Origin: Volvariella volvacea V23 | Lineage: Eukaryota; Basidiomycota; Agaricomycetes; Agaricales; Pluteaceae | Reading direction: 5' to 3' | Length of the DNA stretch: 64,000 nt | Assembly (NCBI GenBank): GCA_000349905.1 | Contig: KB722740.1 | Location: 597,133 to 661,132 of the forward strand | In this document: positions 44,302-56,465 of the stretch, piece after piece | How the letters are laid out: each line of letters opens with the position of its first letter | Numbering within the stretch: position 1 is the first letter of the stretch | The notes under the pieces: generated by a model | What the model was told of the DNA's origin: nothing | Seen by the model: the letters and a program-made list of their open reading frames with translations, nothing else | Database searches by the model: none | Made by a program: the position numbers and the translations under genes

Positions 44302-47300
44302 TTATCCCACGTAGCGAATCTTCACAGCATTCATTCGACTTCGAGCTTCCATTGCTGAAGACGCAAAAACGTCAACCCCAGTCCATAGCCCACAGCACAT
44401 CGCTATCATACCTTTAAGCTCTTCAGCCTCCTCTCTCTGCTCATAGTCCAAAACGAGACGTTTCAGGTGCTGTTGTTCTACTTTATCCTGCAATTGAGCT
44501 GTGCGTGTCTGAATGGCTAAAGCAGAGCCAGCTGGAACGGCCAGTTGTTTAGTCTACTTGACCGTAAGCATTAGTCCATTCATATAAACAAAAAGTATCA
44601 AACCTGCTGCTTGTTGCCTCGTTTTGTTATTATCGTGAAATTCATTACGTCCAATTCGTTGGTTGAAATGCCATCACCCTCCAGTCCTTCTGTCCTTTTC
44701 CGACGCACGCTGGAAGGTAAAATAGCAGTATCCAGAGATGCCAGCGTTGTCCTCTTGTCGACCTTGCGTGACTCAGCAGAGGTATCCATCATCATCTTAG
44801 CAAGTTCTTTTGCGAAATCTGCGTCTGCTTCCTCTGTTGGGCCCAAGTATTCTTGCGTGGAGGTGCTAGTTGCTAATACCACTTCTGGATCAGGGGACGA
44901 AGTTCGATCGCCAACCTAGTTATTGAAGTTCAGCAAGCTTGTTGGTACAGAAAGTTGGGGGGTTGCCCTACTGGAGATTCTTGCTCGTCGTCTTCGTCCT
45001 CTCCATCTTCGTCTTCTTGCTCTTCTGGGCGCTCCCCTTCGTCTCCGCTATCATCCCCACTATCCTCGCCAGCTAGCATGGAATTAGCCGAGGCAGACCA
45101 AATACACATGAATCATACCCGTGCCCTGGAACGCGGCAGCAAGCATATTATCTACAGCAGCAGCGGCTTCCTCTATTGTTTTCGCCATCTCTAATTTTGG
45201 TCGCACAGCCTACAAAGTCAACATTTATTGGTTTGCTCACTTCGTAATCACGCGTTGTCTCTTACCTCAAGGGAGTCCGACACCATGAAATCGACATCCA
45301 TGGGAAGAGGTTCTTTGCAATGAATGTAGTACTACACGACCAAGTGTATGTCGTGAGAGGACGTTGCAGTAGCAGGAAAATAAATAAATACCTGCAAAAA
45401 TGTCAAAAAGTTGTCCAGTTTCTTCTTCTGTGATCCGCGATCGAAACACATGCCACATGTATCCAATAGCATACAGATTAGACGTATCCTGAAGAAATCA
45501 TCAGGCATATCCAGAGGAACGGGGTGACTAGGCATTGGGCGCCCCTCCGCTGTTTAGTGTTAGTGTAATATTGTAGCAACCAAGACAACTACTCACGATG
45601 TCCGAACGTAACTAAGGTCCAAAACGTATCGAATATGATCCCCGAATTAAGCAGGCGGTAAATATAGAGTTCCCCCAGGTACTTGACAGCCGCCATACGC
45701 CTTTGGTTAGTGTTGTAGACGTTTTGTTCAAGTCCTCTTCTGATGTCTTCGAGAATTTGATCGACGACAGAGATTGCGAATGCTGGTCGATATCGTTGCA
45801 GGTCACATGTCAGCATTGCAAGCAGGCTGATATGATTGAATTTGATTTTCCAGGGTTTCGTGAAGACCTTATGAAGTGTTTTCACGACCAGAGGATCATC
45901 CCAGTCGAGTTTCCGAATCAGCTTGAGTACCTTGTCGATGGTCTTCTTTGTGAGTACATCATAAATGAGGTGCTGGATGAATAACGCCATAGGTGTTCGC
46001 TCCTTTCGCTGTTGGGGAGCGCGTTCTGGTGGGTTGCACTGATACCGATTATGTACAACTTTGTCAAAGCATAACATGCTATTCATACCTGGTAATATGC
46101 GTTTTCCAAGAGCAATGACAGACGCGGATCCAGATGTTGCAAGTTTTGTTTTCGCTTCATGAGCTCGAGCTAATACGTAGAACTTAGTATATATCCGCGG
46201 GGTCAAACAAAGGTGTAATACCATAGTTCCAAATCGCTCGCTGGTCTCCTCGCTCTTTAATAAGAATCGGCCACATCCCTCTAACAACATGGCGAGGTTC
46301 TCGATGCTAATCGCGCTGAAATCGTCTATGCAGACTTTAAAAATGTGGAGAATAACGTGGGAGGGGACTACGCGGAATTTAGTCAAATTTGACAAGTAGG
46401 CAATATTCTGAAGAGGAATTAGAGGATACAACGTGTCGATCGAAATTACTTACCCGAACCCTGGCTTCAGATAACTCTTTGCTTACGGCTTTTCTGCGTT
46501 GCAGGCGGCGAAATTCGTCATCCAGCTAGTAAAGCGGGATTATTCGATTATCCTACCAAATTCCAGCAACTTACTGTAGCGACTAGCTCTGTGCCAATAT
46601 CTGGCATATACCTGTTCAAAGTCGCCACAAGGCGCGAATAATGAGGGAGGAGATCGGTCCTATTTTTTGAAACTTGAGACAAAAACTACACCAGTTGAGC
46701 GCCCTGCTGCACATCAACAAAAAGGCTGTACCTTTACGAGGCGTTTTCTGGCTGCCTTTGAATTTAAAAATGCGAAATCCACAGCGGCTTGGTCAATAAG
46801 GGCCCGATTAGTAGCATCTGGGAGACGTGTGAGAAGTGCTGTGAGCAACTGAGAAGGACCTTGAGGTGCGAGGTGGGGCGAAAGGGGTGGCGTAGCCACT
46901 CTAGGCGTCCCTGGAGTGGGTGTCGGGGCACTGGAATTTATACACTGAATTAGAAAGTCAAGAACGGTAGGAGACGATTATCTTGCACTCACTCGTCGTC
47001 TTCCTGAGTAATTTGCAGGGCAGGGGCGTCCTCGGTTGTTGGAATAGTCTCCAATAATTGTAGCTTTTCCAGTTCTTCGGCCAACTTCTGAGCTTCTTCT
47101 TTTTCTCTGTCAAGTCGCTCTTTCTCTTTTTCTCGTTCTTTTTCTTGGTCCTCTTCACTTTCAGCCATATCCAGACCAAGCACACTGCTGGGAACAAAAT
47201 CTTTGAGGTCTTGAATATCCTCATAGAATCTCCTTTCCTCCTCATCCTCCCATTTACTACCCGAAGACTGCACATCGTCCCCGTCTTCTCCAGATAACAA

Positions 47301-48576
47301 GGTACCTTTGTTGGAACCGATGAGTATTGAATCGGACTTGTGTGAAGCCGTTGGGAGTGCAGGCATAGGCAAGTATAATAGCTCAGACAGCCTTCATATA
47401 TCAGTGAGGTCTATGCTCCAACTCGAGATATACTTACAACTGGCAATTAGCTAGCAGCCTCTCATACCCTTTCGTCATTTTTTCGTATGCTTGTTGACGG
47501 TCTTCGAATATTTCTCCAGATCGGATATACGCTTCGTGATTGCGTTTGTCTTGCTCTTGAAGACGCTGTCAACCCATAACTCAGTATTCCTGTTGGACTT
47601 AAGTATGCAAGGCGCACTTTATGCTCGATAAGCAATTTCTTAGAGACGTTGTCGAAGTAGCCTTCACACATGCGCTTGAAACGGTCTCTGATGTCTCGTT
47701 CGATCAGCTCGTCTGCATCCTGTGCCTTTTGAAGGTTCGCTTGCTGAGAGTCTTCAGAATTCTTTTGAACTGACGGTACAATTCCGAGGTAGGGCCTGGC
47801 AAAGGTTTTCAAGAATGTTGCAAGCAACGGCAGGGAAGATAGGGAGGGGTCGTTGGACAGCTAAAGAAGGCATCAATGAAATGACAGGTATAAAGCTGAG
47901 AGACACACCAAATCCTTCATTGCCTTCATCACCCATTCCCCGCCACTACGTTCTGGCGTGTCTCTGATAATCCCGACCAGTGCTAGTTCTGAACAGAGTC
48001 GTACGATGGGTCGTTGTCGAATAACGCGCGCAGTATCTTCCTTTTCCCGCTGCTCAGGAGTTAGTGCATTAAGTGCGGTGCGCGAAGGTGGTGCCAGTGT
48101 CTGCGCCAACGCGGTGACTAATGCAGGTGTGAAGTTAGAGGGAAAACGACGGTGCAATAAAGATACGATCTAATACAATAAGCTCATATCTTCAGACGAG
48201 CTTGAAGGCTTACTTCGACCGCGCCCCACACATCCCTCTCAGTCTTGCAGCGCGCAATGCCTTCCAGCACTGCACCTGTCAGCTCTTCCACGTATTTCTC
48301 AAGGGAGAGGGTTTCTATGTCCTTCATAATTTGATCCCGATTGTCAGACGCCATGGATTGACGCATTCTTTTAATGAGCGCGGTATGACGCTTTAACGAT
48401 GAGTCCAACTTGGAGTATTCTTCGGATTGCATGAGCGTGCTGAACATCATAAGCTAGTGTCCTCCTCGAACCCTACCTTGTGTTACAGGACTGAGGTTCA
48501 GTTGCTTAAGTGCAACTCGTTTGGCGTATCGACCTTGCTCATCATCAAGCCGTGCATTAATTTGGGCAGACTCCAT
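44302..48576 (-). CDS. UPF2: Nonsense-mediated decay factor UPF2/NMD2
   Basis: Scaffold of the nonsense-mediated mRNA decay complex that bridges UPF1 and UPF3 in the cytoplasm. Many exons; roughly 1050-1150 aa. From ATG 48576, MESAQINARLDDEQ is followed after an intron by EYSKLDSSLKRHTALIKRM, the UPF2-type MIF4G-1 start. An acidic, Lys/Glu-rich linker lies at about 46990-47160. The MIF4G-3 domain near 46430-45600 reads VVPSHVILHIFKVCIDDFS, LAMLLEGCGRFLLKSEET, CNPPERAPQQRKERTP and LIRKLDWDDPLVVKTLHKVF. A Ser/Asp/Glu-rich block lies at about 44960-45070. The C-terminal region that in other species binds UPF1 contains DFAKELAKMMMDT (near 44820). The last exon ends RSRMNAVKIRYVG. Confidence 0.93.
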
Positions 48577-48770
48577 AGACGAAGGGGTGAATGACGGTGG
48601 GGATGTAGATCGTCAGAGTCAGGCTTCACCACGACTCCGCATCGAAGATGGCTGTATACGCTTAGTCAGCGTGCGATGTATTCAATCCCTTTCACCAATA
48701 CAAGGGCCGAGTCACCTTGAAGAACAGATCCAGCATGCTCAGAGATTAAACTCTTATCGACACTCCACAC
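48577..48770. promoter_or_regulatory. Bidirectional promoter between UPF2 and the ATRIP-like gene
   Basis: The two start codons are 194 bp apart in opposite directions, so both promoters must lie in or near this region. No TATA box is seen. Confidence 0.5.
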
Positions 48771-51700
48771 ATGGATGGCTCTGAGGACCACTACTTCAAC
48801 GATGAACTAGTCTTGGACGCCAACACTCTCGCCATTCTTGATCACGAAGAACAGAAGTACATCTCGCAACAACCAGCGAAGAAGCGCAGGCGAACTGAGA
48901 ACGGGTGGAGACCAGGAGCGAACGCGTTTGAAATCACAGATGACTATGAGGACCTGCCAGAAATTTCAGTTCGCGGAGATGGTACATACGCCATTCAGGC
49001 TACCGACTCCCACCATAAAACCTCCCTCAACAACCTGAGTACAGCAGGCAGACAACTGAGGCATCAGTTGCGGTCATCGGCTACTCCAAGCCCCAGACAA
49101 TTGGCATCCGCTAAGCCACAATCCAAGCAATCTCCCGCACTATTATCAACGCCAGCAACCTCCCAACATGTAAAGCCCGCAACAGCCCTGGATTCCCAAA
49201 TGCGCGGTGTCAAGGATGCCGAGCTACACAACGTCGCAGTCAATAATGTCCCCCAACACGAAAGTCTGAGGCAACAACTTAAAGAGGTTTGCTTGCTTGA
49301 CCTGTTGCCCGCACTCTTGCTTACTTTTCATTAGTTGGAAGAGCAAAATGCCAAAATACAAGCAGCTCTTCAAGAAGCCATAGATGCTAAGCTAACGCGA
49401 GAAGGGGAAGTAACAGTACTGCGGAAGATGATGGAGAAGGTTGAAGTGATTTCACGCGCAAAATGTCATATACTTAACTTCTTGTTTACTTTTCAGAATG
49501 CGAAAGAGCACACTGCGCAAATGGCAAGCCTTCAAGCAGCCAAAGAGGAGGCCGATAGAAAGCAGTTAAAACTCCAGAAAGAGAATAGGGAGGAAGTAGA
49601 GCGACTGAAAACGCAGTTGGTGTTCAAGGTTACTAGCTTCCGTATAATCTATTGGTTTAGCTGACAATTTCATGAAGCAACAAGAGTTCGAAGCCTCGAC
49701 TCGTAGGCTGCCTACCCCGGCACGCGCCAAGAAGAATCGCGACGGACCCAGTACCCCAATAACGCCGTGGAAGCAGGCTGCCATGCCTTCAAGTAGCGCA
49801 ATTGAGAGCTACACGATCAACACACCACAGCGTCCTCAGACCACCACTTTGGCCCGCCCGCGAGAGTCCCCAGTGGCATCTAAGAGAGCGCCTATATTGC
49901 CCGGTTTTGAGAACTCGTTCGTCACTTCCACTCCAATTCGACCGAACAGACGACTACGGCTGTTCATGCCCTCCCAGGCATCTAAGGAGCCTGTTCAGAC
50001 ATCCCCCACAAGTAGCCCAGTTAGGCGACGCGTTCAGTTCTCTTCTCAGGGTGATCAAGACAATGCTCATATGCTCGTGGATATCACAGCCAATGCAGGT
50101 GATGATGCAGACCAGATGTTTGATCCAGGTCCCAATGGTGATGTCGAAATGGATGTGGACGTTGGGGAAGCAGAAGCAGAAGTGTCACCCGAGGAATATG
50201 ATCACCCTCTCGAATTTGATGCCCGAGCCGAGGTAAGTGCCAATTTATAGGCGACATCAAATGCACCTACTGACGTTTTGCAGTTCCTGTCTATTGTTGC
50301 ATCCCATAAATTGCCCCCTTTGCTGGAGCCTACAATCCAATTACTGCTTGCAGCCTTTCCACTTCCTCCTGACTCAGCACGGAATTTCAGTGGTGCATGT
50401 AGTCAGCTACTTGACCTTGTGGCAAGCAGGCTTGAACATAGAAGCCTTCAAATGGAAATCGACCTCTTCTGTAGGGTCCTACGATCTATGATGGCTACAC
50501 TCCGAGCTGGGCGTTTGGTGGGTGCTGATCACACCACACAGGAATTTTATCTCATGAAGTTTAGTACATGCCATTAGCGGCACTGCTGAACTTGGCAGCA
50601 CGCTTGCTTTCGACAGTTCCAACTTTTGTGATTTCATTGCTCTCCCCGGGCGATGTTGATGATGTACCCCAAATAATCGAACAACTTCGTGATATCCTCC
50701 GGGTCGAACTGCACCCAGGTAAACAGTTCGAAGAAAAGAAATTATTGACTAAACAAGTCCTAAACGTCGTGGATTGTCTTGCCTTGGATATCCCAGATGG
50801 CCTCGTACCTGTGTAAGCTGTTAACCATACTTCAGTCATCATTACTATAACCACCAAGCAGAGCTGGGACATTCCTTTCCGATAATGGTGTTCTAGATGT
50901 TATGTTACATAGTGGTCAACCGATCTGGTTACTTGCAACCAGCTGCCAAATACTAACCCGCTTTGCTACGTGTGGGTCCACATTCATCCTCGTTACGCCT
51001 TGATTAATGGAGTGCATTAGATCCACAATTAATTCGTTACTTCCTCGCCCCTGGAGAGGCTATTCTGGGTCCACTCACGCGTCTCGACTATGTCGACCGT
51101 TTGTGTGCATACCTGACTCACCCTTCTTCAGATCATTTTGAGGTTAGTCGCATATTCTCTGTTGATAATCAAGTCTGAGTGGGGTTCTTAGGAACTACTG
51201 TCCTTCAAAATAACTATACTTAACTTATTTGCTGCCCTATCTCTGTCAAGCAATGATGCTCATACTGCCCTCCTCAATTCCAATGCGGTGCTACCATATA
51301 TTATTCTGTTTATGGGTCACTTAACAAATTTAATTTGGGAAGAGGATGAGGCCCTGGTGAACAATGAAAACTACGTGAAACAGTGAGCCCTTCTTGGCTT
51401 TGAGCTACTGCGTTATCTCATATCGCCCTACCAAGGACGGTGAAAGCTTTAAACCAGGTGTTATTACTACTTCACCACTTGGTATTGGGCATACGGCCCT
51501 CGTTCAATATTCGTCAAAAACTCCATAACATCAATTCTCAGCGTGGGCTGGCACAAACATTCCATGTTTTTATTGTGACCGTGGGGCGATTAAGTTGGGC
51601 AACTCCACCAGAGTGGATGAACAATGAGGATAGACTTGTTGTAGAAAGTTTGCTAGGTAAGTATACCGGTCCATTTACAAACAGTACATTTAATGCCTTG

Positions 51701-51851
51701 CTTAGAACTCGCAAGAGACTTGCAATCCACTGTGGTGGATGATCCCAATGAAGAAGAGAATTTTTGGAGTGCATTCAACGTGGACGGGAAGAGCGTTGAC
51801 GACATGGATGAAGGGGAGCTAGAAGCCCAATTAATGAGTTCTCCATCTTGA
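48771..51851 (+). CDS. ATRIP/Rad26-like DNA-damage checkpoint protein
   Basis: Probable partner of the ATR/Rad3 checkpoint kinase. Nine or more exons, about 830 aa. The N-terminus MDGSEDHYFNDELVLDAN is acidic, as in fungal Rad26/ATRIP, and is followed by a short basic KKRRR patch. Three exons then build a coiled coil (EEQNAKIQAALQEAIDAK, KEHTAQMASLQAAKEEADRK) corresponding to the oligomerisation segment of ATRIP. A Ser/Pro/Thr-rich and acidic linker runs to about 50230. The C-terminal half (50284 onward) is an all-helical solenoid (LEPTIQLLLAAFPLP, LNLFAALSLSSNDAHTALLN, VLLLLHHLVLGIR). It ends at TGA 51849-51851 after DMDEGELEAQLMSSPS. The call rests on architecture and the N-terminal pattern rather than a diagnostic motif. 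Confidence 0.6.
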
Positions 51852-51917
51852 CACCTCTTGTGTAATAATTAATCTCTATTTACTGTATTTGTGGATTCGT
51901 TTCCCGGTATCATGGAA

Positions 51918-53344
51918 TTATACTACAGATTTGCTTCCTTCGAACAGCGCGCGGCGAATTTCGTCCATACACTGCTTCGCCTTGTTTGACTGACATCTCG
52001 CAGCTTTCCGCACGAAATTGGCGTTGAAGCCGGCGCGTAATCTGCCACTGATATGAGTGAAGGGAAGGATGACGTGTGATGAAAACATGACTATACCTCT
52101 GGCCTGGGCAATCGAACTCGCGCTGAAAGGATTTGGCTCACGTTGAAAACCCGTATATTTCCTTCGCCTTCTAGCCATAATTGCCAAAGGCATTCTTGCC
52201 AATCGGACTGACGAGAATTACTAGGAAAATATCTTTCTGTACACCAGTGTTTGTGGTCGCGCGGTAATTTCATGGGAGAAGACGGTGGTGACGAATCGAG
52301 GTACAAAAAGAAAGGCCCTGGGGGTGCCTGGGTGGCTAGACGGTGTATGTTCCAAGGAAGGACAAATGCGTCACTGCTAGGGAAAAGTACAACCTCATTC
52401 GTTGTTGAAAATAAACGGGCGAGGTTGAGGTACAGATTGTTGGAGATTTGAGAAGTTGCGCTCATATGCAAAACATGGATGGAGATCAATGGAAAGCTGA
52501 GATTAGCTGCTTGCTGATAGAGTAAACGATATAATGCCGGACTAGATGGTGCCTTGCTGAGAAGAACGATGGAAATAGGACCTTATTGAATAAACAGGAT
52601 AAATGCGGGGTATATTGCGCACAGATGCCCTGCATACCATTCCAGATCTCCTCCCAGGCGGACAATGTAGTTAGGCTCGTCTCGTCATCAATCCAGAGGC
52701 ATGCGGTGACATCATCTCTTAGAGGTGCTCGGTCACTCTTTTGTTGTTGGATCAGAAAAGGGAAAAATTCTGGGAGCGGTTGTAGGCCGATAATTCTCGC
52801 ATAGTGCATGGCGGTGGACATGTCAGAGAGGTCAGAATAATTTTGGTGTGCTATTCTGGCTTCAGTGGTTTGAACAACATTATTCAGAGAGAGGAGTACC
52901 TCGGTGGATTACTCGCGGTACTTGAACGCCATCCTGGATAGTGGCGAGATTGTACAAATTGACCGCTAGAAAGACACTACTGAGGATACAATATAACATC
53001 GCTGACCACTTCAAGCAATGCCCAGACCAGAATCGCGGGTGAGTATGTTGGAGGCGAGAAGGTTTGTTCCAAGTATCCTGAGCATGAAGCAAGCCTTGAG
53101 CACCATTCGAGAATGAACCGCCTTGAGAAACTTGCACATGTCCAGGAAAAAATTCGCCAATCCGTCCGTTTGTTTCATGGGATACTCTAGAAAACGTAGC
53201 TCCAGCCTGGGGTAACACTACAGAGTGTTGCTTAGAGCCGTCAGTGCCTGGGTGATGTGTGTTCTGGTTAATGAAAATTTCTGGCGAAGTGAGGTCACCC
53301 AAAGGCGGTGCAGGCGGGGTAAATCCAAATCCTGGGACGTCCAT
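51918..53344 (-). CDS. GT49 (LARGE)-like glycosyltransferase, type II membrane protein
   Basis: Probable Golgi glycosyltransferase, about 400 aa, five exons. ATG 53344 is used because the open frame above it lacks an ATG. A cytosolic N-terminal region of about 120 residues precedes one membrane helix (SAMLYCILSSVFLAVNLYNL). The lumenal part has VPRVIHR, YSDLSDMSTAMHYARIIG, then DDVTACLWIDDET, LSAWEEIWNGPISIVLLSK, LYLNLARLFSTTNEVVLF and PSSDAFVLP. The order WEEIWNGPIS, NLAR, VVLF is that of family-49 transferases. In LARGE-type enzymes the last block carries a DxD metal motif; here it reads SSD. The C-terminal block ECLWQLWLEGEG and the final exon HISGRLRAGFNANFV fit the end of the family. Confidence 0.7.
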
Positions 53345-53631
53345 GAGTGAGTCCACCTATGATCGCGTTCAATCTGGAAATGTGCCATCAGCAGGGCACG
53401 AGATTCACATTCGGAAATTTCCGACTCGGTCTTAGGTCTCTGACATGTTTGTATCCTGCACAATACAGCACCAGTGAAATTTCCTTGGGGTTGCCGCACA
53501 CTCGCAGTTGCTTCGATATATGGCCTGCGGCGTGGCGCTAGCGAAAGTTGTGTAACAAGTCAGTCCAGCTGAAGGTTATTACCGAGCAGCCCTAAGACGT
53601 CACACCACCAGGGGGGACCTTCTACTGATGC

Positions 53632-55006
53632 TTATGTACAAAAGATAGTACCTATACTGATACCCTCATATGGTCCCAACTGCGTATTCGTATGAGGACA
53701 AATGAGGAAGGGGCCTAGAAGTAGATTGTCACTTACATGATCCAAAATATTTCCCTCAAAAATATTCGGTACAGTCGAAATAGTGCACTGTGCATCGTCT
53801 GCGTCGTCATCGCCTGTGTAATAGTCATGTAGGTCAAACACGTCTCCACTATAGTCCTGAAAAGCTTACCGGGGCAGGAGACCGCATTGCCTGGGGACAT
53901 TATATGAACCTCGCCATGAGGATGAGCAAAGCCCAGGAACCTTCCCGGTACGATGGGGATAAGGTCTAGAGTGGGCGCCGTTTACAACTCAGCAATGGGG
54001 ACCTAGCCCTTTTGGTATTTTGTTAATCTGTCACGCACCCTTTTCATTGTTGATACGCTTGAAATTCGGGACCTAGATGGATAAATAGTCAATGACATGC
54101 ACCTACAAAGCATTGGGGAAATGATCCCGATACCTTGGCGTCGATCAGTTGCGCAAACTCTGGGTTACCAACTCGAGGGGTGCCATAGGTGACCGCCTTA
54201 ATGTTTGTATCACCTGGGAGATTGAGGGTCAGGAAAAGGGCGTCTAGTTCCGTCAATGCACCGCCAAGCGAGTGACCAACCTATTCAAGAACCAATTCAG
54301 AGAAGCGAAAATGAATGTGACAATATACCCACGACAACAACGTTCTTCGTGTTCTTAGAATTCATGAGCCTCCTTACTTCTGCTAAAATTTGAGGAGCTG
54401 TTTTCTCGTGCTCATTGCGGAAGCCCTCATGGATTTCAACGTTTGAAGAAACGCCGGGGAACAATCGCGAATCAAGATTCCCTTTGAAAATATTAATATC
54501 TGTGAGGTCTGATTGTCTGCCCAACCTTTAGCAAATCTCATTATATTCGAGATAATATTGCACATACAGTTTGAGAGGGTCAGTGCCCTCATGTGCGATG
54601 ACTATCGCATTCTGGGTTGGCCAGTAACCCACAAAGACTAATTCCGTCGTAAGGATATAATAACGCCCCGGTAAATAGCGCTTAACACCCACAAATTTGT
54701 ATTGCGTTCCCGTCTCCACCGATCAGGGTAGGCTGAAAATCTGCATTTGCCTGACACGCCTCTAAACGGTGTTGCATAGTTAAGAGTAGGTCTCGAATAA
54801 CGGTTATACAGGGCCGAACCTCCACATCTCCATCCCTGAAGTTTTGAAGTAGGGCAGTAGGCTGCTCGGGCGAACTGGGTGAACGGGGCGAAAGAGGCCA
54901 GCTCTGCCGTGGATAGTGGGGACACGGCACGGCGATGTATTCCAATTGGAACAGATGAAACTAGTGCCACTATGGCAGACAGGACGAAGAGGGTGCGGGT
55001 GTGCAT
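53632..55006 (-). CDS. Secreted class-3 lipase
   Basis: Secreted triacylglycerol lipase or feruloyl-esterase-like enzyme, about 300 aa, seven or more exons. A clear signal peptide (MHTRTLFVLSAIVALVSSVP) starts at ATG 55006. Blocks in order: FAPFTQFARAAYCP, LVFVGYWPTQNAIVIAHEGT, VHPGF-type IHEGFRNEHEK, NTKNVVVVG joined across an intron to GHSLGGALTELD with the nucleophile Ser, then TNIKAVTYGTPRVGNPEFA. This is the order of the Rhizomucor-type lipase_3 fold. The catalytic Asp is expected after the GTPRVG block; the final exons contain the HDYYTGD-like end and two Cys. The substrate cannot be told. Upstream lies a long noncoding stretch. Confidence 0.87.
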
Positions 55007-56465
55007 GATGCGTCTGCGTTCAGGGGTACGTAGTAGAACTCAAAACGTGCATTCGTACATTTATGCTGAAAATGCAGATTATTTGTGGGAGGATCTGCAT
55101 ATGGCTGCTGTGCTATTTGCAGAAACAAGGCGACAGAAGAATCAGTAACAGAGGATTGCTCGCCGTATTGGGTGATAGTCGTGCTTCGGGCCCATCATCT
55201 ACACCCACGAAACTGATCACGAGAGCCGCGACCTCTTCAAAATCCAGAAAACATGTGGACCTTTGACAGGTGGTTTGTTGGTGCCAGAGGGAAACTCAGT
55301 CGTAACAAACGGATCACGTCTGCAATGACACTGAAGATATTCCCAGCAACGCTACGGTTGCGTAGAATTCTCACAGCTGCTTCCATCAGGAGGTTGTCTA
55401 TTCATGTCAAGGGGTCAGTAGAGTTACTTTACACACTTGGCATGGCCATACGTCACGCTGCATTACTGAATTTGTGTTCGCCTGGTTCGATAGTAGCACG
55501 CAATTCGTGGTGGTCCCCATCGGCTACTCGTCAGCTGAAAAGCCCAGAATGTGCGATAAAAACGGCAGTCCTTTTGGCCGCTGTGTGTGGCATAGTCGAG
55601 GATTGGTATAGAGGAAAGGCGCACCCTGTGTGTGAATATCAACACACACTCTGACGTTGTACTGGAAGGGGTTCTCTAATATTGAGCAGGAGTCGCAGTT
55701 AACGGAGGAGGTGAGTATCTATCATCCCATCTTGCACACTGAATGAAAGCTGGATAGTAATGCGCCAACTTGAAACCTGAACCTGTGGACCCACCTACCA
55801 AGACACTATCATGGGGATTATGATAGTATTACAATTCACCTTTTTGGCACGGAAGCGACCCTGAAAACTTAAATCCTACTCAGTGGCGTAAAGAACATTT
55901 CACCAAAAGGAAGTTATCCTAATGGGGAACGGCTGCTTTCAATCTTGAGGCTCGAATCTCACGCGGGCGCGTCCGACACTATCCCTTGTCGTGGTACAGC
56001 GCCGCAGTATTCGCAAGAGAGGGTGACTAGTTGGCAATCAGTTAGGCAACATGGGGCGAGTCGGAACGACGCACACTCGCTATGGAAATGAAGACGCCCA
56101 GCAACAGACTTCTGTGCATATCACATGCACTGATTGATTCAGACTGATGTCCATCAAGTATGTTGTGCACCGCGTATGTGTAGCATTGTCGCCGCGGTTG
56201 TAAGTAGCGTCTTGAGAGCCCATTGTTTGATCGAGGCTTAGGGTCATCATTGGGTGTCATGCCCACACGCGGGCGTTGAGGAGCAACAACTGATAGAAAC
56301 CACGCCAACATTGAAAACAAACGAAAAAGCCATTAGATGGTAATACTGGCAACGTGATGAGTGTCCGGAAGGGCAGTGGTGGCGGGTTGAGCCTGTTGCC
56401 ACCTTGGATAACTTGGTATTATTACATATACGCTATCGTGCCTTTCGCTTCACACACCGACAGAT
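55007..56465. other. Long divergent intergenic region
   Basis: 1459 bp between the divergent lipase and amidohydrolase-like genes, the longest gene-free stretch of the window. Open frames (for example 55253-55654, plus) lack protein-like character. No tRNA, snRNA or repeat is recognised. It may be a large promoter for the secreted lipase, or hold a non-coding RNA. Confidence 0.4.

Noticed and set aside
55253..55654. 133-codon open frame on the plus strand upstream of the lipase
   Set aside because: No motif, no plausible promoter or splice context; treated as noncoding.
55920..55980. tRNA-like B box (GGCTCGAATC) on the plus strand
   Set aside because: No acceptor stem, D-arm or anticodon arm can be folded around it.
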